From Variovorax paradoxus (GTDB taxonomy: Bacteria; Pseudomonadota; Gammaproteobacteria; Burkholderiales; Burkholderiaceae_C), in the NCBI RefSeq assembly GCF_024734665.1, contig NZ_CP102931.1:556001-620000 (forward strand): a stretch of 64,000 bases of DNA, given 5' to 3'. Position numbers and translations under genes: made by a program. The notes beneath the pieces were generated by a model. That model saw only the letters and a list, made by a program, of their open reading frames with translations. It had not been told where the DNA came from and ran no database searches. Positions 24,662-34,438 of this stretch are shown here, piece by piece (the stretch's first letter is position 1; the number at the start of each line of letters is the position of its first letter).

Positions 24662-25726
24662 ATGACCTTGCAGATCGGCACCCACACGCTGGAAAACCGC
24701 CTGTTCGTCGCGCCCATGGCCGGCGTGACGGACCGGCCCTTCCGCATGCTGTGCCGCGAACTCGGCGCCGGTTATGCGGTCAGCGAGATGGTCACGTCGC
24801 GCAAGGAGCTCTGGGGCACGCTCAAGACATCGCGCCGCGCGAACCATGATGGCGAACCGGGCCCCATTGCGGTGCAGATTGCCGGCACCGATGCGGCCAT
24901 GATGGCCGAGGCCACGGTCTACAACATCGAGCGTGGTGCGCAGATCATCGACATCAACATGGGCTGTCCGGCCAAGAAGGTCTGCAACAAGTGGGCAGGC
25001 TCGGCGCTGATGCGCGACGAGCCGCTGGCGCTTGAAATCGTGCAGGCCGTGGTCGATGCGGCGCAGCCTTTCGGCGTGCCGGTCACGCTCAAGATGCGCA
25101 CCGGCTGGAGCCAGGAGCACCGCAACGCAGTGAAGCTCGCGCGCGATTTCGAATCGGCCGGCGTGCAGATGCTCACGGTGCATGGCCGCACGCGCGAGCA
25201 GGGCTACAAGGGCTTTGCCGAGTACGACACCATCGCCGCCGTGAAGGCCGCGGTGCGCGTGCCGGTGGTGGCCAACGGCGACATCCGCTCGCCCGAGAAG
25301 GCACGCGACGTGCTTGCGGCCACCGGCGCCGACGCGGTGATGATCGGCCGCGCCGCGCAGGGCCGCCCGTGGATCTTTCGCGAGATCGCGCACTTCCTGG
25401 AAACGGGCACGCATCGCGCGCCGCCGCTGGTCGCCGAAGTGCGCCGCTTGCTGCTCGACCATCTCGTGGAGCACTATGCGCTCTACGGCGACTACAGCGG
25501 TGTGCGCACGGCGCGCAAGCACATCGGCTGGTACGTGCGCACGCTGCCCGACGGCGAAGCGTTCCGCGCACGCATGAACACCATCGAGGACTGTGCCGAG
25601 CAGCTGCGCGCGGTCGGCGACTATTTCGACGGGCTGGCGGACCGCATGGATCGCATGCCCGTGCAGCACCTGGCGGACGAAGAGGCGTCGTCGGGTGAAG
25701 AGGAGGCGGCTTGCGCCGTCGATTGA
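24662..25726 (+). CDS. dusB: tRNA-dihydrouridine synthase B
   Basis: 354 residues. Reduces specific uridines of the tRNA D-loop with NADPH and FMN. The opening IGTHTLENRLFVAPMAGVTDRPFR is the FMN-site signature, the catalytic cysteine lies in NMGCPAKKVCNKWAGSALM, and GRTREQGYKGFAEYD and GADAVMIGRAAQGRPWIF complete the TIM barrel. The C-terminal helical domain has the RKHIGWYV motif. A C-terminal tail rich in Glu (EEASSGEEEAA) is unusual. The gene precedes fis with 17 nt between, the classic dusB-fis operon. Confidence 0.96.
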   Translation: MTLQIGTHTLENRLFVAPMAGVTDRPFRMLCRELGAGYAVSEMVTSRKELWGTLKTSRRANHDGEPGPIAVQIAGTDAAMMAEATVYNIERGAQIIDINMGCPAKKVCNKWAGSALMRDEPLALEIVQAVVDAAQPFGVPVTLKMRTGWSQEHRNAVKLARDFESAGVQMLTVHGRTREQGYKGFAEYDTIAAVKAAVRVPVVANGDIRSPEKARDVLAATGADAVMIGRAAQGRPWIFREIAHFLETGTHRAPPLVAEVRRLLLDHLVEHYALYGDYSGVRTARKHIGWYVRTLPDGEAFRARMNTIEDCAEQLRAVGDYFDGLADRMDRMPVQHLADEEASSGEEEAACAVD

Positions 25727-25743
25727 AAAAAAGAGAAGAAGCA

Positions 25744-25980
25744 ATGAGCAAGAAACATATCGAGGACTGCGTGCGCACCAGTCTGGACAGCTACTTTCGC
25801 GATCTGCGTGGCACCGAACCCGACGGCATGTACGAAATGCTCGTGCGTGTGGTCGAGAAACCCCTGCTCGACGTCGTGATGACGCGTGCGGAAGGCAATC
25901 AATCCAAGGCCGCGCAATGGTTGGGCCTGAATCGCAACACGCTTCGCAAGAAGCTCGTTGAACACAAACTTTTGAAATAA
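25744..25980 (+). CDS. fis: DNA-binding protein Fis
   Basis: 78 residues, shorter than the 98 of E. coli, as usual in betaproteobacteria. The C-terminal helix-turn-helix [20 protein letters not shown] is nearly invariant; the N-terminal part ([16 protein letters not shown]) gives the dimer helix. The beta-hairpin that contacts Hin-type invertases in E. coli is largely absent. Fis bends DNA and shapes growth-dependent transcription. The ATG at 25744 follows a purine-rich AGAGAAGAAG site; purH starts 16 nt after the stop, so the three genes may be cotranscribed. Confidence 0.95.
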   Translation: MSKKHIEDCVRTSLDSYFRDLRGTEPDGMYEMLVRVVEKPLLDVVMTRAEGNQSKAAQWLGLNRNTLRKKLVEHKLLK

Positions 25981-25996
25981 CTCCACGGCATATCCA

Positions 25997-27604
25997 ATGG
26001 CCCAGACCGCACTCATCTCCGTTTCCGACAAGACCGGCATTCTCGAATTCGCCCAGGCGCTGCATGCGCTGGGCATCAAGCTGCTGTCCACCGGCGGCAC
26101 TGCCAAGCTGCTGGCCGATGCCGGCCTGCCCGTCACCGAAGTTGCCGACCACACCGGCTTTCCGGAGATGCTCGATGGCCGCGTGAAGACGCTGCACCCG
26201 AAGATCCACGGCGGCCTGCTCGCGCGCCGCGACCTGCCCGCGCACGTGGCGGCCATCAAGGAACATGGCATCGACACCATCGACCTGCTGGTGGTCAACC
26301 TGTACCCGTTCGAAGCCACCGTGGCCAAGCCCGGCTGCACGCTCGAAGACGCGATCGAGAACATCGACATCGGCGGCCCGGCCATGGTGCGCAGCGCGGC
26401 CAAGAACTGGAAGGACGTGGGTGTGCTGACCGACGCGTCGCAATACGCCGTGGCGCTCGCCGAGCTCAAGGCCGACGGCAAGCTCAGCGACAAGACCAAG
26501 TTCGCGTTTTCGGTGGCAGCGTTCAACCGCATCGCCGACTACGACGGCGCCATCAGCGACTACCTCTCGGCCATCGATTTCGATGCCAGCATCGGCCAGC
26601 CCGCGCCCAAGCGCTCGCTGTTCCCCGCGCAAAGCAACGGCCGTTTCGTGAAGGTGCAAGACCTGCGCTACGGCGAGAACCCGCACCAGCAGGCCGCGTT
26701 CTACCGCGACCTGCATCCGGCGCCCGGTTCGCTCGTGTCGGCCAAGCAGCTGCAGGGCAAGGAGCTGAGCTACAACAACATCGCCGACGCTGATGCCGCG
26801 TGGGAATGCGTGAAGAGCTTCGACGTGCCGGCTTGCGTGATCGTGAAGCACGCCAACCCCTGCGGCGTTGCCATCGGCAAGGATGCTGCCGAGGCTTACG
26901 GCAAGGCTTTCAAGACCGATCCGACCTCGGCCTTCGGCGGCATCATCGCCTTCAACCGTCCGGTCGATGGCGCGACGGCTCAGGAGATCTCCAAGCAGTT
27001 CGTCGAAGTGCTGATGGCGCCCGATTACACACCCGAGGCATTGGAGCTGTTCCAGGCGACCAAGAACCGGCAGAACGTGCGCATTCTCAAGATATCGCTG
27101 CCGCCGGGCGGCGCGAGCGACTGGGACAACGGCCGCAATGCGATGGACGTGAAGCGCATCGGCTCAGGCCTGTTGATGCAGACCGCCGACAACCATGAGC
27201 TCGCGGCCAGCGACCTCAAGGTGGTCAGCAAGAAGCAGCCCACGCCGCAGCAGCTGCAAGACCTGCTGTTCGCATGGAAGGTCGCGAAGTACGTGAAGAG
27301 CAACGCGATCGTGTTCTGCGCCAACGGCATGACCATGGGCGTGGGCGCGGGCCAGATGAGCCGCCTCGATTCGGCGCGCATCGCCAGCATCAAGGCCGAG
27401 CATGCCGGCCTTTCGCTGAAGGACACGGCAGTGGCCAGCGACGCCTTCTTCCCGTTCCGCGACGGCCTCGACGTGGTGGTCGATGCGGGCGCGAGCTGCG
27501 TCATCCAGCCGGGTGGCTCGATGCGCGACCAGGAAGTGATCGATGCCGCCGACGAGCGCGGCGTGGTGATGGTGCTGTCGGGCGTGCGTCACTTCCGCCA
27601 CTGA
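25997..27604 (+). CDS. purH: Bifunctional AICAR transformylase / IMP cyclohydrolase
   Basis: 535 residues, the last two steps of IMP synthesis. The N-terminal MGS-like cyclohydrolase domain ([32 protein letters not shown]) runs to about residue 150; the transformylase domain follows with [11 protein letters not shown], where the catalytic Lys-His pair lies, and [18 protein letters not shown] near the end. All expected blocks are present and the length is normal. It follows fis closely and ends 33 bp before a convergent gene. Confidence 0.97.
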   Translation: MAQTALISVSDKTGILEFAQALHALGIKLLSTGGTAKLLADAGLPVTEVADHTGFPEMLDGRVKTLHPKIHGGLLARRDLPAHVAAIKEHGIDTIDLLVVNLYPFEATVAKPGCTLEDAIENIDIGGPAMVRSAAKNWKDVGVLTDASQYAVALAELKADGKLSDKTKFAFSVAAFNRIADYDGAISDYLSAIDFDASIGQPAPKRSLFPAQSNGRFVKVQDLRYGENPHQQAAFYRDLHPAPGSLVSAKQLQGKELSYNNIADADAAWECVKSFDVPACVIVKHANPCGVAIGKDAAEAYGKAFKTDPTSAFGGIIAFNRPVDGATAQEISKQFVEVLMAPDYTPEALELFQATKNRQNVRILKISLPPGGASDWDNGRNAMDVKRIGSGLLMQTADNHELAASDLKVVSKKQPTPQQLQDLLFAWKVAKYVKSNAIVFCANGMTMGVGAGQMSRLDSARIASIKAEHAGLSLKDTAVASDAFFPFRDGLDVVVDAGASCVIQPGGSMRDQEVIDAADERGVVMVLSGVRHFRH

Positions 27605-27637
27605 TCGGCGGAACGCGGGGTTCGGCGGCCGCGAGAC

Positions 27638-28120
27638 TTACTCGTGGTTGCCGAAGCGGTATTTCAGCTGGAAGGTGATGGCGCCGTACAGCCGGTTTTT
27701 GATCGTCGGTACGTAGGCGATGTTGAGGCCCCAGTTCTTGCCTTCGATGGCCGCCACCGGAAGGATGGCCGGGAACCAGTTGCCGTTGCGGTAGTTCGGG
27801 TAGCCGTCGAAGCCGCCGACCACGGCGCCGAACTTCACGCCATAGAACTCGAAGGGCAGCGCGTACAGGCCCACGTAGTTCGACTGCCGGCGGTCGCTGT
27901 TGCGGAAGGTGCCCGCAGTGACGCGGAAGGTGTCGTTCAGCGGGTACTCGAAGCCCAGCCCCTGGTTGACGTTCTCCAAGCCCTTGCCGCCGTCGAAGTG
28001 CGCCGAATAGAAGCCTGGGTTGATCCAGATGTTCTTCGGATCGAAGGACTCTTGCGCTGATGCGAAGCCGGGAATGAGAAGAGCGATGCTCAGGACCGGC
28101 AACGTGCGCAGGGAGTTCAT
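27638..28120 (-). CDS. Small outer-membrane beta-barrel-like protein
   Basis: 160 residues with a signal peptide (MNSLRTLPVLSIALLIPGFASA-QE). The mature part is rich in aromatic, Gly and Asn residues in short alternating strands (IWINPGFYSAHFDGGKG, FRVTAGTFRNSDRRQSNYVG, AITFQLKYRFGNHE), with a C-terminal strand near YRF, as in an eight-stranded barrel. Size and the Tyr/His/Phe-rich start recall PagP-like lipid A acyltransferases, but I cannot identify catalytic residues with confidence. It starts 3 nt after the hemL stop and so is probably cotranscribed with hemL. Confidence 0.6.
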   Translation of the reverse strand: MNSLRTLPVLSIALLIPGFASAQESFDPKNIWINPGFYSAHFDGGKGLENVNQGLGFEYPLNDTFRVTAGTFRNSDRRQSNYVGLYALPFEFYGVKFGAVVGGFDGYPNYRNGNWFPAILPVAAIEGKNWGLNIAYVPTIKNRLYGAITFQLKYRFGNHE

Positions 28121-28123
28121 GGG

Positions 28124-29404
28124 CTAGGGCGTCCTGAAGATTTGTCTTGCGGCTTCGATGGTGGCGGCGATGTCGTCGTCGCTGTGGGTTGCGCTCACGA
28201 AGCCTGCTTCGTAAAGCGCGGGGGCAATATACACGCCGCGATCGAGCAAACCGTGAAACAACGCATTGAATTTCGCGTTGTCGGTTGTCATCACGGTGGC
28301 ATAGTTTTGCGGCAGGTCCTTCATCAGGAAGAAGCCGAACATGCCGCCTTCGCTGTCGGCATTGAAGGGCTGGCCTTCGGCTGCTGCGGCGGCCTTCAGG
28401 CCGTCGACCAGCGTGCGCGTTTTCTTGCCGAGCGCTTCATAGAAGCCGGGCTTGGCGATTTCCTTCAACGTGGCGAGGCCACAGGCCGTGGCCACCGGAT
28501 TGCCCGACAGCGTTCCCGCCTGGTAGACCGGACCCAGCGGCGCGAGCTGTTCCATGATCGCGCGCGGCCCGCCGAAGGCCGCCAGAGGCATGCCGCCGCC
28601 GATGACCTTGCCGAGAACAGTGAGGTCGGGCTTGATGCCCAGCACGCCTTGCGCGCCGTGCAGGCCCACGCGAAAGCCGGTCATCACCTCGTCGAAGATC
28701 AGCAGGGCGCCGTGTTGCGTGCAGAGTTCGCGGCAGCGCTTGGCGAACTCGGGCGTGGCGCGCACGAAGTTCATGTTGCCGGCAATGGCTTCGATCATCA
28801 GGCAGGCGATGTCGTTGCCGTGCAGTGCGAAGGCTTCTTCGAGCTGCTGCAGGTTGTTGTACTCGAGCACGATGGTGTGCTGCACCACCTCGGGCGGCAC
28901 GCCGGCCGATGTCGGGTTGCCGAAGGTGGCGAGGCCGGAGCCGGCCTTTACCAGCAGTGCGTCGGCGTGACCGTGGTAGCAGCCCTCGAACTTGATGATG
29001 CTCTTGCGGCCGGTGGCGCCGCGCGCCAGGCGCAGCGCGCTCATGGCGGCTTCGGTGCCCGAGCTTACGAGCCGCACCATCTCCATAGACGGCACCAGCG
29101 CGAGGATGGCCTCGGCCAATTCGATTTCGCGCTCGGTCGGCGCGCCGTACGAGAAGCCTTCGAGCACGGCCTTCTGCACCGCCTCGACCACGGCAGGGTG
29201 GCCATGGCCCAGGATCATCGGGCCCCAGGAGCCGATGTAGTCGATGTAGCGCTTGTCGTTGGCGTCCCAGAAGTAGGCGCCCTGCGCGCGCTGGATGAAG
29301 CGGGGCGTGCCGCCCACGGCCTTGAAGGCGCGTACGGGCGAGTTGACGCCCCCGGGGATCACGGCGCGGGCGCGCTCGAAAAGAATGTCGTTGCGGTCGG
29401 TCAT
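28124..29404 (-). CDS. hemL: Glutamate-1-semialdehyde 2,1-aminomutase
   Basis: 426 residues, converts glutamate 1-semialdehyde to 5-aminolevulinate, the entry to tetrapyrroles. Class III aminotransferase blocks are complete: [17 protein letters not shown] at the N terminus, [27 protein letters not shown] and [16 protein letters not shown], whose lysine binds PLP. The length is normal. The start shares one base with the thiD stop (TGATG), so hemL is coupled to thiD. Confidence 0.97.
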   Translation of the reverse strand: MTDRNDILFERARAVIPGGVNSPVRAFKAVGGTPRFIQRAQGAYFWDANDKRYIDYIGSWGPMILGHGHPAVVEAVQKAVLEGFSYGAPTEREIELAEAILALVPSMEMVRLVSSGTEAAMSALRLARGATGRKSIIKFEGCYHGHADALLVKAGSGLATFGNPTSAGVPPEVVQHTIVLEYNNLQQLEEAFALHGNDIACLMIEAIAGNMNFVRATPEFAKRCRELCTQHGALLIFDEVMTGFRVGLHGAQGVLGIKPDLTVLGKVIGGGMPLAAFGGPRAIMEQLAPLGPVYQAGTLSGNPVATACGLATLKEIAKPGFYEALGKKTRTLVDGLKAAAAAEGQPFNADSEGGMFGFFLMKDLPQNYATVMTTDNAKFNALFHGLLDRGVYIAPALYEAGFVSATHSDDDIAATIEAARQIFRTP

Positions 29405-30366
29405 CAGTGTCGGGTGTCGTGTGGGGGGAGGGCGAAGTCCGGTGCGGCGTCCGGGTCTTCATCGTCTTCGTCGTCCTCGGGCTCGGCCCAGAACAGGCGG
29501 TCGGGCAGCACGTGGCCCATGCCGGGGCGAAAGCCCGCGTCGAGGCAGCGGTCCATGTAGGCCAGCGCCTCGGTGGTCGCGGCCACGAGGTCGGTGCCGC
29601 TCGCCAGCAGGGCGGCCAGCGCGGCCGACAGGGTGTCGCCGGCGCCGGCAAAGACGGCTTCGAGCCGTTCGTACTTCTCGTTGGCGAGCACCGACTGCGG
29701 CGAGGCCAGAACGTTGTCGATGAACTGCTCGGGCAGCACCATGCCGGTTACCAGCGTGTAGGGCACGCCGAACTCGCCGGCGGCCTTCGCAATGTCGCGC
29801 GCGCCGGGCGGACGCTCGCCGTTCCAGTCCGGAAGCAGCCAGCGCCACAGAGTACTGTGGTTTCCAACCAACACCGTCGTCTGAGGCAAAACAAGTTCCC
29901 GAAAAGCGTCCAGATAGGGCTCGATCAGGTTCTCGTCCCACCACGAAAGGTTGGGCATGTAGGCCACCACGGGCACCTCGGGATAGTCGGCGGCGGTCTC
30001 GGCGATGGTGCTCAGGGCCTCGGGGGTACCGGCAAAGCCCACCTTGATCAGCTGGACTTCCACGTCCTCCAGGATGGCGCGCGCCTGCTCGGCGATGGCC
30101 TCCTCGTCGAAGGGAAAGTGGTCGAAAATCTCGGCCGTGTCCCTGGCGTAGGCGCCTGTGACGACGGGCAGGACGTGTGCGCCCACCGACGCCATGGCGA
30201 GGGCATCGGCGCCCAGCCCGCCCGCCCCGCTGGGGTCGCTGGCGTTGAAGACCAGCACGCAGGGGGGATTCAGGTCGCGTTCGGCCAGCTCGCCTTCATC
30301 CTGCGAGGGGTCGTTAAGATCGCCCGGTTTGCGGGTTTTGTCTGCTGGAAGTAAGTAGATGGTCAT
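29404..30366 (-). CDS. thiD: Hydroxymethylpyrimidine/phosphomethylpyrimidine kinase
   Basis: 320 residues, phosphorylates HMP and HMP-P for thiamine synthesis. The ribokinase-like start [21 protein letters not shown] and the anion-hole block [20 protein letters not shown] are clear. It is about 50 residues longer than E. coli ThiD: a hydrophilic N-terminal extension of ~35 residues with [16 protein letters not shown] and an acidic C-terminal tail ([17 protein letters not shown]). A second ATG close to the fold is not present, so the extension may be real. It is divergent from the rubredoxin gene. Confidence 0.88.
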   Translation of the reverse strand: MTIYLLPADKTRKPGDLNDPSQDEGELAERDLNPPCVLVFNASDPSGAGGLGADALAMASVGAHVLPVVTGAYARDTAEIFDHFPFDEEAIAEQARAILEDVEVQLIKVGFAGTPEALSTIAETAADYPEVPVVAYMPNLSWWDENLIEPYLDAFRELVLPQTTVLVGNHSTLWRWLLPDWNGERPPGARDIAKAAGEFGVPYTLVTGMVLPEQFIDNVLASPQSVLANEKYERLEAVFAGAGDTLSAALAALLASGTDLVAATTEALAYMDRCLDAGFRPGMGHVLPDRLFWAEPEDDEDDEDPDAAPDFALPPHDTRH

Positions 30367-30477
30367 ACGCCGGGCGGAATCCCCTGGATGGTGGCATAGG
30401 CGCGACGTTTACCGTCTGCCAGTGAGATACGCATAGATACACTCGTTGCATTTAATGAACAAGGACTTTAAGCTCCG

Positions 30478-30648
30478 ATGAATACGAAAACTTGGATGTG
30501 CCTGATTTGTGGGTGGATCTATGACGAAGCGGTTGGTGTACCGGAAGACGGCATCGCGGCAGGCACGGCCTGGGCCGATGTGCCGATGAACTGGACCTGT
30601 CCTGAGTGCGGTGCGCGCAAGGAAGACTTCGAAATGGTTGAAATCTGA
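30478..30648 (+). CDS. rubA: Rubredoxin
   Basis: 56 residues. The two iron-binding knuckles CLICGW and CPECGA are spaced as in all rubredoxins, with the signature [14 protein letters not shown]. One iron on four cysteines carries single electrons in the cytoplasm, for example to alkane hydroxylases or oxygen-detoxifying enzymes. The gene lies 84 bp before pilG, a placement known from other Burkholderiales, and is divergent from thiD. AGGAC lies 12 nt upstream of the ATG. Confidence 0.95.
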   Translation: MNTKTWMCLICGWIYDEAVGVPEDGIAAGTAWADVPMNWTCPECGARKEDFEMVEI

Positions 30649-30732
30649 AAGCATGGCATAGATAGAGCTACGCGGTCTGCGTCGATGTTCGGCGCGGCGG
30701 GCTTCCAAGTCTCATGAGCAGGAGCGTTTGCA

Positions 30733-31131
30733 ATGGGCCCGAATGGATCAGGTTACAAGGTGCTTGTCATCGACGACAGCAATACCATCCGGCGCAGTGC
30801 CGAGATTTTTCTGAAGCAGGGTGGGCACGAGGTTCTTCTTGCGGAGGACGGCTTCGACGCGCTCTCCAAGGTTAACGACCACAAGCCGCATCTGATTTTC
30901 TGCGACATCCTGATGCCGCGGCTCGACGGCTACCAGACCTGCGCCATCATCAAGCGCAACGCCCATTTTTCCAACGTTCCGGTCGTCATGCTGTCTTCGA
31001 AAGACGGTGTATTCGACAAGGCCCGCGGCCGTATGGTCGGATCGCAAGACTACCTGACCAAGCCTTTCACCAAAGACCAGCTGCTGCAGGCCGTGCAGCA
31101 GTTTGGCATCGTTCAACAGGAAGTGCAGTAA
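30733..31131 (+). CDS. pilG: Twitching motility response regulator PilG
   Basis: 132 residues, a lone receiver domain. Acidic pocket DD at 14-15, phosphoacceptor D58 in LIFCDILMPRLDGY, and K110 in YLTKPF. In the Pil-Chp system PilG acts with the extension motor of type IV pili. The N-terminal MGPNGSGYKVLVIDD matches PilG. AGGAG is upstream. The TAA stop overlaps the pilH ATG (TAATG), so the two regulators are coupled. Confidence 0.93.
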   Translation: MGPNGSGYKVLVIDDSNTIRRSAEIFLKQGGHEVLLAEDGFDALSKVNDHKPHLIFCDILMPRLDGYQTCAIIKRNAHFSNVPVVMLSSKDGVFDKARGRMVGSQDYLTKPFTKDQLLQAVQQFGIVQQEVQ

Positions 31132-31496
31132 TGCCTATTCGCAAAATCCTCGTCGTCGACGACTCCAAGACGGAACTGGTGTTCCTGACCGACCTCCTCC
31201 AGAAGAACGGCTTTGCCGTCAAGACGGCTGAAAACGCCGACGACGCCATGCGCCGCCTGGAAGAAGACCACCCCGACCTGATCCTCATGGACGTCGTGAT
31301 GCCCGGCCAGAACGGCTTCCAGCTCACGCGCGCCATCGCCCGTGACCCGAAGTACGCGGCGATCCCGATCATCCTGTGCACCAGCAAGAACCAGGAAACC
31401 GACCGCGTCTGGGGCATGCGCCAGGGCGCACGCGACTACATCGTGAAGCCGGTCAACGCAGCCGACCTGATGTCCAAGATCAGCGCGCTGAACTGA
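31131..31496 (+). CDS. pilH: Twitching motility response regulator PilH
   Basis: 121 residues, again a lone receiver domain. Phosphoacceptor D54 in LILMDVVMPGQNGFQ, Thr in LCTSKNQETDRVWGMRQGA and Lys in YIVKPV. The QETDRVWGMRQGA stretch is typical of PilH, which probably acts as phosphate sink or retraction-side regulator. It follows pilG with a one-base overlap and leads to pilI after 19 nt. Confidence 0.93.
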   Translation: MPIRKILVVDDSKTELVFLTDLLQKNGFAVKTAENADDAMRRLEEDHPDLILMDVVMPGQNGFQLTRAIARDPKYAAIPIILCTSKNQETDRVWGMRQGARDYIVKPVNAADLMSKISALN

Positions 31497-31515
31497 GCGA
31501 AAGCCTGCCGAGTCC

Positions 31516-32049
31516 ATGGCGAATCGCGATGCTCTGAGAGCCTTCCAGTCCCGGCTGGCGAGCCGCCTGCAGGCCGCTCGCACGACGGGCGTGGCCGCCA
31601 CGTGGCTGGCGGTCGAGGCGGGCGAGGGCAAATACCTCTTTCCGCTGGGACACGCCGGCGAAATCTTTCCCTGGACGCCGCCACAGCCCGTGCCTTACAC
31701 GGAGCCGTGGTTCCTCGGCGTTGCCAACCTGCGCGGCGGCCTCTACGGCGTGGTGCAGCTGTCGGCATTCGCCTCCGGCGTTCCAGTCGCGCTGGCCGCC
31801 ACCGAGGCGGCGCGCATCCAGTCGCGGCTCGTTGCTTTCAACGAGCTGCTCGAAGTCAACTGCGCATTGCTGGTCGATCGACTGGCGGGGTTGCGGGGGG
31901 CGGAGGCCTTCACGGCGTCCGAGCCTCCTGGCGCAGAAGCACCTGCCTGGCATGGGCATCTGTTTACCGATGCAGCGGGGGAGCGCTGGCAGGAAGTCAA
32001 CCTGCAAGCGCTTTCGCAGCAACCCCAGTTTTTGAGTATTGGTGCGTAG
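31516..32049 (+). CDS. pilI: CheW-like adaptor PilI
   Basis: 177 residues with a CheW domain from about residue 35 (YLFPLGHAGEIFPWTPPQPVPYTEPWFLGVANLRGGLYGVVQL). It links the receptor PilJ to the histidine kinase. Position and the PWFLGVANLRG block support PilI rather than flagellar CheW. No clear ribosome-binding site precedes the ATG, so coupling to pilH translation may matter. Confidence 0.9.
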   Translation: MANRDALRAFQSRLASRLQAARTTGVAATWLAVEAGEGKYLFPLGHAGEIFPWTPPQPVPYTEPWFLGVANLRGGLYGVVQLSAFASGVPVALAATEAARIQSRLVAFNELLEVNCALLVDRLAGLRGAEAFTASEPPGAEAPAWHGHLFTDAAGERWQEVNLQALSQQPQFLSIGA

Positions 32050-32091
32050 TGCTCCCGCACGCCGTACCGGAAACCACCTGAAGGACCGACC

Positions 32092-34404
32092 GTGAGCTCG
32101 ATCGCCGACAAGTTCAAGAAATTACTGCCCGTGAACAACGGGAACGACAAGGCCCGCGTCGATGGCTCCGGTTCCACGATATCGCTTGACGATGTCGACA
32201 CCGTCCAGGTTCCGGACGAGAAAACCGTGCGCCTCGCCAGGAAAGGTGCCGCGACCACGGACACCAGCTTCGGCGAGCTCGACCTGCCGGGCGGCGGCGA
32301 CGCCGCCAACGAGCCGGGCGCCACGGCTGCCGAAGCGGTGCCCGACACCACCGGCGGCCGCGCGGGCTCCAACCCGGCGAGGCAGCAGCGGATCCTGGCC
32401 ATCCTGCTGGCCGTCGTGGTGCTGTTGCTGCTGCTGGTTGCAGGCTCCGCCATTCTTCGCGCGGAACGCCTGGCGCAGCAGGTGGCGGCCACCGGCCAGT
32501 CGCTGATGCAGTCGCAGCGTCTTGCCAAGTCGATCTCGCAGGCCCTCGTTGGCAGCGCCTCGGCGTTCGTCGAAGTGAAGGACAGCGCCGACGACCTCTC
32601 GCGCCGCGTGCAGGGCCTGACCAACGGCGACGACTCGTTGCGCCTGGAACGCGTGGGCAACCAGTACGACGAGGAGATGAACAAGATCAATCCTCTCGTC
32701 ACCCGCGCCGACGCCAGCGCCAAGGCCGTGCTGGCCCAGCGCCAGATCCTGACGCAGGTGGGTGCCGCTCTGCGCGACATCAACCAGCAGTCGTCCACGC
32801 TGCTCGAAATGACGGAAACCGTCGCGTCGCTGAAGATGCAGCAGAACGCCACGCTGCCTGAAATCTCGGCCGCCGGCCAGCTCGTGATGCTGACGCAGCG
32901 CATCGGCAAGTCGACCAACGAGTTCTTCACGGTCGAGGGCGTGAACCCCGACGCCGTGTTCCTGCTGGGCAAGGACCTGAACACCTTCCAGGAAACCACC
33001 CGCGGCCTGCTCGACGGCAACGCGCAGCAGCGCTTCCCCGGTTCGAAAGACCCGCAGACCCGCCAGCAGCTCGAAGCCATCCTGAAGACCTACGAGCAGA
33101 TGCGCACACAGGCTTCGGCCATTCTGGGCAACCTGCAGGGTCTGGTGGCGGCGCGCGAAGCGCAGGCTTCCATCCTGACCGACAGCGAGCCGCTGCGTAA
33201 GTCGCTCGGCGACCTGCAGGAAAAGCTCTCCGCACGCACCGGCCTGGGCGCCGGCACCATCGTGCTGCTGTTCGTGCTGTCGCTGGCCGCCCTGGCACTT
33301 GCCGGTGCCATCGGTTTCGTGCAGGTGCGCGAAGGCCGCGAACGTGCCGCCGTCGCCGAACGCGAACGTCTGGCTGCCGAGCAGGCTTCCGACGAAGCCG
33401 GCCGCGTGAACAACGCCAACCAGGCCGCCATTCTTCGGCTGATGAACGAACTGCAGACAGTGGCCGAAGGCGACCTGACGCAGGAAGCCACCGTGACCGA
33501 GGACATCACCGGCGCTATCGCCGACTCGGTGAACTACACGGTGGAAGAACTGCGACTGCTGGTGGGCAACGTGCAGAACACGGCTACCCGCGTGGCGCAG
33601 ACGACGTCGCAGGTGGAAAGCACCTCGACCGAGCTGCTCGCCGCCTCGACCGAACAGCTGCGCGAAATTCGCGAAACCGGCCAGTCGGTGCTGACCATGG
33701 CCGAGCGAATCAACGGCGTGTCTACCCAGGCGCAAGAGTCCGCCACGGTGGCGCGCCAGTCGCTGCAGGCTGCATCCTCGGGTCTGCAGGCCGTGCAGAA
33801 CGCCATTGGCGGTATGAACTCCATCCGCGACCAGATCCAGGAAACCTCCAAGCGGATCAAGCGCCTGGGCGAATCCTCGCAGGAGATTGGCGAAATCACC
33901 GAGCTGATCTCGGACATTACCGAACAGACGAACGTGCTGGCCCTGAACGCCGCCATCCAGGCCGCATCGGCCGGTGAAGCCGGACGAGGCTTCTCGGTGG
34001 TGGCGGAAGAAGTTCAGCGACTGGCCGAACGCTCCGCAGACGCTACGCGCCAGATCTCGGCGCTGGTGAAGGCGATTCAGACCGACACCCAGGATGCCGT
34101 GGGCGCCATGGAGCGCTCCACGCAGGGTGTGGTCGAAGGGGCCAAGCTGTCCGACAACGCGGGTACCGCGCTGTCCGAGATCGACCGCGTGTCGCGCCGA
34201 CTCGCCGACCTGATTGAGCAGATTTCGCAATCCGCCTCCCGCGAAGCCGATTCGGCCAACGTGGTGGCCGCGAACATCCAGCACATTTTTGCCGTGACGG
34301 AACAGACCGGAGAAGGTACGCGCACCACCGCCCAGCAGGTGCGCGAACTGTCGCAGATGGCCGAAGAGCTGCGTCGTTCGGTGGCTCGTTTCAAGATTGC
34401 CTGA
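32092..34404 (+). CDS. pilJ: Methyl-accepting chemotaxis receptor PilJ
   Basis: 770 residues from a GTG start with AAGGA upstream. Residues 1-100 are a cytoplasmic Ser/Gly/Asp-rich part, then membrane segment 1 (about 101-125), a PilJ-type helical periplasmic domain with paired TLLEMTETVASLK- and ISAAGQLVMLTQRIGKS-like units, membrane segment 2 (about 386-410), a HAMP-like part, and the signalling coiled coil with the hairpin tip ITEQTNVLALNAAIQAASAG at about 605-625. The receptor senses surface contact or pilus signals for twitching. The long N-terminal cytoplasmic extension is unusual but common in Burkholderiales PilJ. Confidence 0.93.
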   Translation: MSSIADKFKKLLPVNNGNDKARVDGSGSTISLDDVDTVQVPDEKTVRLARKGAATTDTSFGELDLPGGGDAANEPGATAAEAVPDTTGGRAGSNPARQQRILAILLAVVVLLLLLVAGSAILRAERLAQQVAATGQSLMQSQRLAKSISQALVGSASAFVEVKDSADDLSRRVQGLTNGDDSLRLERVGNQYDEEMNKINPLVTRADASAKAVLAQRQILTQVGAALRDINQQSSTLLEMTETVASLKMQQNATLPEISAAGQLVMLTQRIGKSTNEFFTVEGVNPDAVFLLGKDLNTFQETTRGLLDGNAQQRFPGSKDPQTRQQLEAILKTYEQMRTQASAILGNLQGLVAAREAQASILTDSEPLRKSLGDLQEKLSARTGLGAGTIVLLFVLSLAALALAGAIGFVQVREGRERAAVAERERLAAEQASDEAGRVNNANQAAILRLMNELQTVAEGDLTQEATVTEDITGAIADSVNYTVEELRLLVGNVQNTATRVAQTTSQVESTSTELLAASTEQLREIRETGQSVLTMAERINGVSTQAQESATVARQSLQAASSGLQAVQNAIGGMNSIRDQIQETSKRIKRLGESSQEIGEITELISDITEQTNVLALNAAIQAASAGEAGRGFSVVAEEVQRLAERSADATRQISALVKAIQTDTQDAVGAMERSTQGVVEGAKLSDNAGTALSEIDRVSRRLADLIEQISQSASREADSANVVAANIQHIFAVTEQTGEGTRTTAQQVRELSQMAEELRRSVARFKIA

Positions 34405-34438
34405 CCCACAAGATAGATAAGAACGGCGAGCACCCAAC

